From contig CAAEBM010000005.1 of NCBI GenBank assembly GCA_900754115.1, positions 1 to 6,387 on the forward strand: a stretch of 6,387 bases of DNA, read 5' to 3'. Position 1 is the stretch's first letter. Every line of letters starts with the position of its first letter. Origin of the DNA: Bacilli bacterium (GTDB lineage Bacteria; Bacillota_I; Bacilli_A; RFN20; CAG-631). Below are positions 1-5,520 of this stretch, piece after piece. The position numbers and the translations under genes were made by a program. The notes beneath the pieces were generated by a model. That model did no database searches and was not told the origin of the DNA. It saw only the letters and a program-made list of their open reading frames with translations.

Positions 1-86
1 AATTCAATAAGTTTTTCCTCTAGAGTCACGTTTACATCACCACCTTTCTTGTTGTTTTTCTTTTTACGTTTAAAAAAATGAAACAT
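1..86 (-). CDS. 5' end of a late head gene, probably scaffold or capsid-assembly protein (partial)
   Basis: Only the first 28 codons are inside the window; the gene continues past base 1. The ATG at 84-86 has a strong SD, GAGGTGA (93-99), six bases upstream. The visible protein begins MFHFFKRKKKNNKKGGDVN, a very basic stretch, then turns acidic (VTLEEKLIE). No family can be recognised from this much. In phages with the order terminase, portal, MuF-like minor head protein, the next gene is usually a scaffold protein followed by the major capsid protein, so scaffold is an inference from position only. A second in-frame start, GTG at 27-29, has its own SD-like stretch (AAAGGTGGTGAT) and would remove the basic N-terminus. 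The gene lies just past a terminator hairpin and has no room for a promoter of its own, so it is probably reached by read-through. Confidence 0.75.
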   Translation of the reverse strand, partial: MFHFFKRKKKNNKKGGDVNVTLEEKLIE

Positions 87-92
87 TTTAAA

Positions 93-99
93 TCACCTC
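93..99 (-). promoter_or_regulatory. Ribosome binding site of the partial gene at 1-86
   Basis: The minus strand reads GAGGTGA followed by six bases (TTTAAA) and the ATG at 86. It is a near-ideal match to the 16S rRNA tail and fixes the longer of the two possible starts as the default choice. Confidence 0.7.
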
Positions 100-116
100 G
101 TTTCATATCTATATCT

Positions 117-146
117 AAAAAAAGAGGCCTAAATTAAACCTCTTTT
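117..146 (-). terminator. Rho-independent terminator overlapping the minor capsid gene end
   Basis: On the minus strand, AAAAGAGG (146-139) pairs perfectly with CCTCTTTT (127-120) around an 11-base loop, and the run of T continues to base 117. The stem is short and AT-rich apart from three G-C pairs, so termination may be partial. The TAA stop codon of the minor capsid gene (134-136) sits in the loop, and the last codons form the upstream arm. A ribosome reaching the stop would cover the hairpin. Placed between head genes, it could lower, rather than abolish, transcription of the downstream gene. Confidence 0.65.
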
Positions 147-1237
147 AATAGCAATTGTCTTTCTATTTTAGATATTGCAAATCGATATTCTAATGGTTTT
201 AAATACTTTTTTTGTGCAAATTGATAATAATGTTCTATTTCTTTATCAATTATTATTTTTAATTCTTTAGAACGATTTTTATCAATAGGACCGATAATCA
301 ATCTTTCTATCCTTTTTCGCTTGATATTGCGTTCCATTTCTCTTATTTGAGAGGAGGCACGATTCTTTTTATTTACAAATCTTTTAGCATATCTTTTGGG
401 AGCCTTTTTTCCTTTTGTATAAGGAATCAAATAATGACGACAATTAAATCCAATCAAAATAGTATTGTGATATCCATACTTATCTGTTTGAGATAAAATA
501 TCAGTTAATGAATATACTTTCCTTCCATCAATGATTTCGCCTGTTTCAAATCGATTGTTGATAGAAGGATTAAAAAGATCTACGAGTTTTCCTTGAAATG
601 GATAGCAACGTTCACTACAATCTTTGTGACTAGAAATGTATGCATATTGAATTCCATTTTCTTTAAAAGATTCTATTTCTTGCCATGCTTCTTCATAGCG
701 AAGTTGTAATTCGGCTTTTGTAAATAGAGAGAGTTTTCTTTTTTTAAATTCAACTTCAGTTAATGGATTTTGTGCCAATTCTCTCATTTTTCTTCTTAAA
801 TTTGTTAAATATTGTTGCCCTTTTGATTTTCTAAATAGTAATTTCTTTTCATGTCGCACTTCTTGAGCAATTTCAAATGGTGTTGGTTCTAAATGTTCTG
901 GATTTCTTTTTGTTAAATCAATATATCCCTTTGCAGCATTTGTTTTTTTGTCTATTGAAACATAAACCATTCCAAGTAAAGCAAATTGATAAAGTAATTT
1001 ATCATTAAAAACAGAAAATAACCAACGATTTCTAGATGCAATTAAACTTTGTTCATAAAAGTTTTTATCTTTCAACAAAAAAGATGGAATTTTGTTTATT
1101 CCATCTTCAATAATTTTATTTGTAACTGCAGTGACTTGAATTTTAGACCAACCATTTAAAAATCCATCTCGTATAGCTCTTTTAAGATTTAATTCTAATT
1201 TATTGAGCCATAAATATAATTCTTGGTATTTATTCAT
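134..1237 (-). CDS. Phage minor capsid protein, Phage_min_cap2 / MuF-like type
   Basis: This 367-residue structural protein probably joins the head near the portal during assembly. From the preferred start, residues 204-218 read HKDCSERCYPFQGKL and residues 263-268 read GFNCRH. This pattern, H-x-D-C-S-x-x-C-x-P-x-Q-G-K followed about 50 residues later by G-x-N-C-R-H, is the signature I associate with phage minor capsid protein 2 (Pfam Phage_min_cap2), related to the MuF/SPP1 gp7 group. The C-terminal third is very basic and has a QIREMERNIKRKR helix typical of that family. The first half looks mostly helical. The longest ORF begins at 1243, but that ATG directly abuts the SD (AGAGG). The ATG at 1237 has a six-base spacing and is preferred. 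The gene overlaps the portal stop by eight bases, which suggests coupled translation. No toxin or ADP-ribosyltransferase domain is visible at the C-terminus. Confidence 0.88.
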   Translation of the reverse strand: MNKYQELYLWLNKLELNLKRAIRDGFLNGWSKIQVTAVTNKIIEDGINKIPSFLLKDKNFYEQSLIASRNRWLFSVFNDKLLYQFALLGMVYVSIDKKTNAAKGYIDLTKRNPEHLEPTPFEIAQEVRHEKKLLFRKSKGQQYLTNLRRKMRELAQNPLTEVEFKKRKLSLFTKAELQLRYEEAWQEIESFKENGIQYAYISSHKDCSERCYPFQGKLVDLFNPSINNRFETGEIIDGRKVYSLTDILSQTDKYGYHNTILIGFNCRHYLIPYTKGKKAPKRYAKRFVNKKNRASSQIREMERNIKRKRIERLIIGPIDKNRSKELKIIIDKEIEHYYQFAQKKYLKPLEYRFAISKIERQLLLKEV

Positions 1238-2888
1238 AATCATCCTCTAAATATGGATTTAAATTCATATTGTATGCTTGCATTTCTTGTTGCTTTTCTT
1301 CCTGTGCTTTTTGTAACTCTTTTTGAACTTCTTCATTTGTGTAATTTGGATTTTTTCTTTTGATTGCTGTTTCTTTGGACATAATTCCCATTTCTAATTG
1401 GTTTTTAATGTCTAGTGTTTCTTCGGTTGGATTTGCACTTTCCACAGTATTAAAAATAACTGAAATTTCTGGACAAGCATCATCAAATTCTATTTTTAAA
1501 AGTAATTCAAAAATTTCTTCGAGTGCAGATGTAATCATCTCTCTTTTTTCCATAACTGTACTTTTGCTAATTCCGTTTAACGTTTGAACTTCATATTTTG
1601 TTTTATCTCCACCACTTAAGTCATTCGATTGATGGCTTCCTAGATCACTAGCACTAATTCCAATTGAATCTGCAAAGTTTCTTCTAATGCTATCTAAATC
1701 TTGATTATAGTCTAATTGGCGATAATCGCTTTGATAGAAGAAAGGCTTATTTTCTTCTGGACTAATTGTTTTAACACGTTGGAAAATTTTATCTTTTAAT
1801 GATTCGGGTTGAATAACTTTCATATATTCTTGATAAGTTGTTCCATCAAAAGGATTAGATTGTGCCCAATCTGTTGGCATCATTTGTTCTGGAAGAATAA
1901 CTCCCTTTCCAGCCAAAGCACGATCTAGTTGTTTATCAGTAAAAGTAATATCATATTCCATCAAGTATTGTTTACCATTTTGAAGTAAAGAATCACTAAA
2001 GCATGTATAATCTTCTACTCCTGTAGCGGTTTTGCTAGCCAAGATAATTGCTGCTCCTGTAGTATTGATAAATGGTAATTGAATGATTTGGTCTAAAATA
2101 GGGCCACCCAATTTTTGAATGACTTGTTGTTTTACTTTTTTAGGTAACTTATCAAAAGAAATATGTTGTGTTGTATTCATAATTGCCGAAGTACTTTGAA
2201 TGCTTGATGGTCCTAAATAAATACTATATTTTTCAAAACAAGAACCATGTTCATCTAACCATCTATCTTGAATGAGATAATACCCGTTTGTGTTATTTTT
2301 TATTGTTCCATCATTTCTATAGTTTTTCACATCGGCTGTAATGAAATTTATATACTTTCTAAAAGCCACTACATTATGATCTTCTCCCATTTCAACAAAG
2401 TATCGATTACCATTTGTAAAACGAATGGCCTTTTTGTTATTTAAATCAACATCTAAATTAATCATACAAAATCCTAAAGCTTCTTTCATTGGCAAAGCTC
2501 TAGCTAATTTATCTTTTGTTTTATCTTCGTCAATGAATATTGTCAAAAAGTCAACATAGAATTTATTTTTGCTTTCAATTCGAAATCCACCTGCCAATTG
2601 CATATTTGCCACTTTAAAGCAAGCATTTGTTCCAAGTCCGCAGGAAAATACACCTTTATTATGTACTCCAGGAACATAACCTCTAAACCAATATAAATTT
2701 TGCATGACTACCATATTGTAATAATAAATCATGTTCTGTGGTGCAAAAGCAAAAAATGCAGTATCTGTACTAAACAATTTAGACATGTTCATGTAATATG
2801 CTTTTGTCATTTTACCAAACATTTCTTCATATCGATTACCATCAGGTGTCAAATTGCCAACGGTATTTTGTAATTGAATTTCTGCCAC
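1230..2888 (-). CDS. Portal protein, SPP1 gp6-like
   Basis: This 552-residue protein would form the dodecameric ring at the head vertex through which DNA is pumped and to which the terminase docks. Recognition rests on length, position directly after the terminase large subunit, and the C-terminal half. There, SIGISASDLG, SGGDKTKYEVQTL and a long helix (STVMEKREMITSALEEIFELLL) are followed by MGIMSKETAIKRKNPNYTNEEVQKELQKAQEE, here about residues 500-530. That last block is the usual ending of SPP1-type portals. The N-terminal 120 residues are rich in aromatic residues and methionine and look divergent. The longest ORF begins with ATG at 2897, overlapping the terminase stop as ATGA, but that ATG lies inside the SD (AAGGAGATGAT). 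The GTG at 2888 is nine bases past GGAG and is preferred. The ATG remains possible if the ribosome re-initiates from the terminase stop. Confidence 0.87.
   Translation of the reverse strand: MAEIQLQNTVGNLTPDGNRYEEMFGKMTKAYYMNMSKLFSTDTAFFAFAPQNMIYYYNMVVMQNLYWFRGYVPGVHNKGVFSCGLGTNACFKVANMQLAGGFRIESKNKFYVDFLTIFIDEDKTKDKLARALPMKEALGFCMINLDVDLNNKKAIRFTNGNRYFVEMGEDHNVVAFRKYINFITADVKNYRNDGTIKNNTNGYYLIQDRWLDEHGSCFEKYSIYLGPSSIQSTSAIMNTTQHISFDKLPKKVKQQVIQKLGGPILDQIIQLPFINTTGAAIILASKTATGVEDYTCFSDSLLQNGKQYLMEYDITFTDKQLDRALAGKGVILPEQMMPTDWAQSNPFDGTTYQEYMKVIQPESLKDKIFQRVKTISPEENKPFFYQSDYRQLDYNQDLDSIRRNFADSIGISASDLGSHQSNDLSGGDKTKYEVQTLNGISKSTVMEKREMITSALEEIFELLLKIEFDDACPEISVIFNTVESANPTEETLDIKNQLEMGIMSKETAIKRKNPNYTNEEVQKELQKAQEEKQQEMQAYNMNLNPYLEDDYE
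1244..1248 (-). promoter_or_regulatory. Ribosome binding site that decides the minor capsid start
   Basis: The minus strand reads AGAGG, then ATGATT, then ATG. The first ATG touches the SD with no spacing; the second, at 1237, is six bases away. The second is therefore the likely start, shortening the longest reading frame by two residues. Confidence 0.6.
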
Positions 2889-2892
2889 TTTT

Positions 2893-2903
2893 ATCATCTC
2901 CTT
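2893..2903 (-). promoter_or_regulatory. Ribosome binding site that decides the portal start
   Basis: The minus strand reads AAGGAGATGAT, matching the ideal AAGGAGGTGAT in ten of eleven positions. It swallows the first ATG of the reading frame and points to the GTG at 2888. It also contains the TGA stop of the terminase gene (2894-2896). Confidence 0.6.
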
Positions 2904-4306
2904 TTTTGATCAACATAATATAATTGTGGATATTGATATGGATATGTTCCATATTTCAACATATCAATAAAATGATCTTGTTGTCCCTTTTTAATTTCTT
3001 GAGTTTTTTCATCATAAATATAACTTTCGATTTCTAAAATGCCATACTTGTTATCATTAAATGAATCGTTTGGACAATAAAATAAAATTAAATCAGCTCC
3101 AAACATGTTTTGTAATCTTTTTGTATCTCTTAAAATAACTTTGTCTGTGGCAGTGTACCATGCAAAGTATCCCATTGATTGAGAGCCCTGTAACATTTCT
3201 TTTAAATTCCAATTCGCATTGTCAACAATGCCCATTGTATTTACATATCTTGCCGTTGGAAAACGATTGTTAAAACGCACCCACCAATTACAAATGAGTC
3301 GTGACATTTCTACATCATCTAATTGTCCTTTTTCTAAAGGATCATAGTAAAAAGAATCTAAGACGATAATTCTACCATCACGCAATATACAAAGTGCTCC
3401 TACAGCTGTAGCATCGTTTTTGTTTGCAGCATCAATAGAAATAATAATTGTGGATACATATTCCATAATTCGTTTTATATCCAGTTGCTTTACAACATGT
3501 TTTTTTCTATTGAATTGTCTAAAAACGAGGCCTTTTAAACCAATAATATGTCCTAAATACCAATATCGATAAAATTCAATGTCTCTTGCCCTATCTTCTA
3601 ATATTTTAGCTATAGTTGCTGGATCTAATAGTTTTGCAATGTCTTTCCACGTTGAATAAACTCTAATAGCCTCTCTTTTTGCTATTTTTTGTGGAAAATA
3701 AATATTACTCCAATGAGTTCTTAATTGCTCGATATTATATGCGTATAAAATTTTAGAAGTTTTATTGAAGAACCTTAGAAATGTCATTTTGGCCGATTCT
3801 AGATATTCTTCTGATTCCATTTCATTACATTCTTCATGCCACACAACAGCAATATAACCTTTTGGAATTTCAAAGCCTTTCGTTCTATTGATATCTTTAT
3901 TGATTGCTAAAAAGAAAATTTTATTTCCATTTGGTTTAAAAGTGATTTCAAAAGGGCTTTTAGAAATTTTAAAATATTTTTGAGGTTTATTATTTGTAAT
4001 TTTGTAAATTAATTTCTCAAATCCAGCAAATACTGAACCTCGTATATCATTTTGCTCTGCTCTTGTAACAACGATATTTGCTCCTTCTTCGCTTATTAAA
4101 CGATACATACAATAATCTCTAGCATCCGTTGTTTTCCCCGTAATACGTCCACCATTTAATATAAATTCATTAATTACTCCTAATGGTTCAATATTTAAAG
4201 ATTTAAAAATTTTTTTCTCTTCTTCTGTAATAATTTTTAGTGGATTCTCTAACCATATAGGATTGTAGACTTTTGGAATTTTTGGTTTAAAGATTAAATC
4301 GTTCAT
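2894..4306 (-). CDS. terL: Terminase large subunit (packaging ATPase and nuclease)
   Basis: This 470-residue motor protein hydrolyses ATP to drive viral DNA into the prohead and cuts the concatemer. The ATPase domain carries Walker A at residues 52-59 (GGRITGKT), an arginine-containing block near 82-96 (RAEQNDIRGSVFAGF), and Walker B at 151-159 (YIAVVWHEE) with catalytic glutamate E158 or E159. A probable coupling motif lies at 184-191 (SKILYAYN). The RNase H-like nuclease domain follows with three acidic sites: D292 in ISIDAANKNDAT, D362 in GIVDNANWNL, and D448 in DHFIDMLKYG. The layout and length fit the PBSX/SPP1-like terminases (Terminase_3/6 families). The start is the ATG at 4306, overlapping the small-subunit stop as ATGA. 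A GAGG SD lies ten bases upstream inside the previous gene. All expected active-site residues are present, so it should be functional. Confidence 0.94.
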   Translation of the reverse strand: MNDLIFKPKIPKVYNPIWLENPLKIITEEEKKIFKSLNIEPLGVINEFILNGGRITGKTTDARDYCMYRLISEEGANIVVTRAEQNDIRGSVFAGFEKLIYKITNNKPQKYFKISKSPFEITFKPNGNKIFFLAINKDINRTKGFEIPKGYIAVVWHEECNEMESEEYLESAKMTFLRFFNKTSKILYAYNIEQLRTHWSNIYFPQKIAKREAIRVYSTWKDIAKLLDPATIAKILEDRARDIEFYRYWYLGHIIGLKGLVFRQFNRKKHVVKQLDIKRIMEYVSTIIISIDAANKNDATAVGALCILRDGRIIVLDSFYYDPLEKGQLDDVEMSRLICNWWVRFNNRFPTARYVNTMGIVDNANWNLKEMLQGSQSMGYFAWYTATDKVILRDTKRLQNMFGADLILFYCPNDSFNDNKYGILEIESYIYDEKTQEIKKGQQDHFIDMLKYGTYPYQYPQLYYVDQKRR

Positions 4307-4656
4307 ATTTCATCTTCCTCATTTAGATTTGCATCTAATTGATCAAGTTTTTTAGAAGAGTAATCATCAATTGTAATATTCACTTCAACACTTGCTTTGG
4401 ATGCCGATTCATTGTCTAACATTACGTTTAACTTTTCAGCTGCTTTTAATTTGATATCTGTCGATGCCTCAAGACCAAACCTATCTTTTATCTCTCCTGT
4501 AATTAATCCGGAATAAAAAAGGAGCAATTGTTCTTTTGTTAGAACCTTTACTCCTTTAAGTTTTTTTATCATGTCATTAGTTATTTTCTTTTTAATCTCT
4601 GATTTTATTTCTTTTTTCTTTTTGGGATTTTTTCTTTTTTCTACTATAGAACTCAT
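4303..4656 (-). CDS. terS: Putative terminase small subunit (short form lacking an obvious helix-turn-helix)
   Basis: This 117-residue protein lies directly before the large terminase and is linked to it by an ATGA overlap, the standard place for the DNA-recognition subunit. Residues 39-80 (LTKEQLLLFYSGLITGEIKD through IKLKAAEKLNVML) resemble the C-terminal half of Terminase_2-type small subunits, where a helix ending in geikD precedes a helix with the pattern K-A-A-E-x-L. Residues 7-33 are strongly basic. The tail from 90 on has an EVNITIDD strand and ends acidic. I see no clear DNA-binding helix-turn-helix, which most relatives carry at the N-terminus. The SD is weak: AAGAATGTGAT (4662-4672) pairs imperfectly. 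Translation is probably coupled to the gene upstream, whose TGA overlaps this ATG. Position is the strongest evidence; the sequence similarity is moderate. Confidence 0.68.
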   Translation of the reverse strand: MSSIVEKRKNPKKKKEIKSEIKKKITNDMIKKLKGVKVLTKEQLLLFYSGLITGEIKDRFGLEASTDIKLKAAEKLNVMLDNESASKASVEVNITIDDYSSKKLDQLDANLNEEDEI

Positions 4657-4943
4657 GTAGTATCACATTCTTTTTTTAATATATCAACAAGTTCAAGTAA
4701 TAGTTTTTCTACATTATCTTCTATCGTCTTTTGTAAAACGAATTTGTATTTATTTTTTTTAATAACATCATCATATACTTTTTTCTTTCTGTAAATCAAA
4801 ATAGAATAGAGTGTATAAATACTTTTTTTTCTAGTATTAAAAGAAGTACTAGTTTTAAATACAATTTTTATACTTCTACTTTTTTTTAACATTATAGCAG
4901 TTATAATATCCTGTATTTCTTTTTCTATAGTATTAAATAACAT
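4653..4943 (-). CDS. Small basic protein of unknown function, first gene of the terminase operon
   Basis: This 96-residue protein is not recognised. It is lysine-rich, with two helices likely at residues 1-20 and 75-92 and a central stretch TLYSILIYRKKKVYDDV followed by KYKFVLQ. There is no signal peptide or clear membrane segment. It overlaps the putative small terminase by four bases (ATGA) and shares its operon, which suggests a packaging role, perhaps DNA binding. The start is uncertain. The nearest SD, AAGGGAG (about 4960-4966), lies some 16 bases from the ATG at 4943, which is long. A codon ATA sits at good spacing seven bases after it in the same frame. The extreme A+T bias means the ORF could be less constrained than its neighbours, but the precise overlap supports a real gene. 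Confidence 0.62.
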   Translation of the reverse strand: MLFNTIEKEIQDIITAIMLKKSRSIKIVFKTSTSFNTRKKSIYTLYSILIYRKKKVYDDVIKKNKYKFVLQKTIEDNVEKLLLELVDILKKECDTT

Positions 4944-4961
4944 AGTTTTTATTTTTACACT

Positions 4962-4977
4962 CCCTTCTATTTTTATA
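4962..4977 (-). repeat. Diverged leader box (copy 3 of 3)
   Basis: The minus strand reads TATAAAAATAGAAGGG, matching the other two boxes except for A to G in the SD part, then AGTG. It precedes the 96-residue gene, but the distance to that gene's ATG is longer than in the other two cases. Confidence 0.4.
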
Positions 4978-5033
4978 TTTTAATTAAAGTATATTTAATT
5001 TAACTAGTTTTATTTATTTAATTAAGTTTTAAT

Positions 5034-5048
5034 CGCACGCGCATGCGC
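5034..5048. other. GC-rich alternating purine-pyrimidine island with a perfect 10-bp palindrome
   Basis: The plus strand reads CGCACGCGCATGCGC, with 12 of 15 bases G or C, inside DNA that is nearly all A and T. Every base alternates between pyrimidine and purine, a pattern known to favour left-handed Z-DNA. Bases 5039-5048 (GCGCATGCGC) form a perfect palindrome. Candidate roles are a terminase recognition or cutting site, or an operator, because the predicted transcription start of the terminase operon falls near its centre. Confidence 0.5.
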
Positions 5049-5049
5049 T

Positions 5050-5077
5050 ATAGTATTAATAAATATATATTTGTTAA
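5050..5077 (-). promoter_or_regulatory. Candidate promoter of the terminase operon
   Basis: On the minus strand TTAACA (5077-5072, five of six to consensus) is followed by a 16-base spacer and TACTAT (5055-5050, four of six). Transcription would start near 5043, in the middle of the GC-rich palindrome, leaving a 5' leader of about 100 bases before the first gene. Chance matches are common in DNA this AT-rich, so the call is tentative; its position in the only sizeable gap before the operon supports it. Confidence 0.38.
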
Positions 5078-5081
5078 CTGA

Positions 5082-5465
5082 TTAAGCGTTTGCTTTTGTT
5101 TGATTAGTTTTTGTTTCTTCTTCTGGCCTATTGATGTAATTGTCAATCGTTTCATTTGAAGGTTTTCTAAAAGATAAAGCTTGTTGATTTAAACCAATTG
5201 AAAATATTTCAAAAAAGGCTGTCCCCGTGTTATTCAATGGATAGAAAAAATACTCTTGATGAACTGGGTGTCTTTCCCATAACTCTTCTTTGTATTCTTC
5301 TACTCCTTTTTCTATTTCCATGCCCATTTTTTTTGTAACTTTTTCATACATGAAGTAGACATTTTTTACAGCATCCTTCGCATTGCATAAAGAAGAAAAT
5401 ACTCCCATTAATTCTTTTGGAGAAATGTTACTTCTCTTGATTGATAGTAAATATACTTTTCTCAT
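5082..5465 (-). CDS. Conserved-looking phage protein of unknown function, 127 residues
   Basis: Not recognised. The protein opens MRKVYLLSIKRS, a likely beta strand, followed by LMGVFSSLCNAKDAVKNVYFMY, where a strand plus SSxxxAKxAV helix resembles the layout of small phage proteins such as the DUF7336 type. This is a fold-level impression, not a match. A central helix (about 45-65) and aromatic strands (QEYFFYPL, TAFFEIFSIGL) follow, and the tail is a polar ETKTNQTKANA. The reading frame is open back to a TTG at 5504, but that lies inside a terminator. The ATG at 5474 is only two bases from the SD AGAAAGGA. The ATG at 5465 has ten bases of spacing and is preferred. It has no room for its own promoter, so expression probably depends on read-through of the terminator at 5495-5520. 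Confidence 0.75.
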   Translation of the reverse strand: MRKVYLLSIKRSNISPKELMGVFSSLCNAKDAVKNVYFMYEKVTKKMGMEIEKGVEEYKEELWERHPVHQEYFFYPLNNTGTAFFEIFSIGLNQQALSFRKPSNETIDNYINRPEEETKTNQTKANA

Positions 5466-5474
5466 TTTTTTCAT

Positions 5475-5489
5475 ATCCTTTCTATTTTT
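5475..5489 (-). repeat. Repeated leader box with ribosome binding site (copy 2 of 3)
   Basis: The 15-base minus-strand sequence AAAAATAGAAAGGAT occurs here and identically at 6143-6157, each time just before a gene start. A diverged copy, TATAAAAATAGAAGGG, lies at 4962-4977 before the 96-residue gene. The AGAAAGGA core is the SD. The shared A-rich upstream part suggests a common translation-enhancing leader or duplication of the leader. Confidence 0.55.
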
Positions 5490-5494
5490 GTAAT

Positions 5495-5520
5495 AAAAAA
5501 GCAACTAATTTTGTAGTTGC
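5495..5520 (-). terminator. Rho-independent terminator containing the stop codon of the 210-residue gene
   Basis: On the minus strand GCAACTA (5520-5514) pairs with TAGTTGC (5507-5501) around a six-base loop, followed by six T (5500-5495). The TAG stop codon (5505-5507) is the start of the downstream arm, so a terminating ribosome would sit on the hairpin. It lies between two same-strand genes 39 bases apart and would tune expression of the downstream one. Confidence 0.72.

Larger units (their letters stand above)
4944..5081. promoter_or_regulatory. Intergenic control region upstream of the terminase operon, rich in palindromes
   Basis: These 138 bases contain no gene. From right to left they hold AAATATATATTT (5061-5072), the GC-rich GCGCATGCGC (5039-5048), TTTAATTAA (5017-5025), AACTAGTT (5002-5009) and TTTAATTAAA (4979-4988). 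A third TTTAATT occurs at 4994-5000. The rest is almost pure A and T. A packaging-initiation site is often found in or beside the small-terminase gene of tailed phages, so this is a reasonable candidate for pac or cos, or for an operator. No canonical terminator separates it from the gene ending at 5082. Confidence 0.45.

Noticed and set aside
1360..1587. 75-codon plus-strand ORF
   Set aside because: It lies entirely within the portal gene on the other strand, has no SD, and is a hydrophobic antisense shadow of the conserved C-terminal portal coding sequence.
4653..4943. Reading TGA as tryptophan (Mycoplasma-type code) across the ATGA junctions
   Set aside because: Conserved tryptophans in the portal and terminase are TGG, TGA occurs cleanly at three gene ends, and genes overlap out of frame, so the standard code fits.
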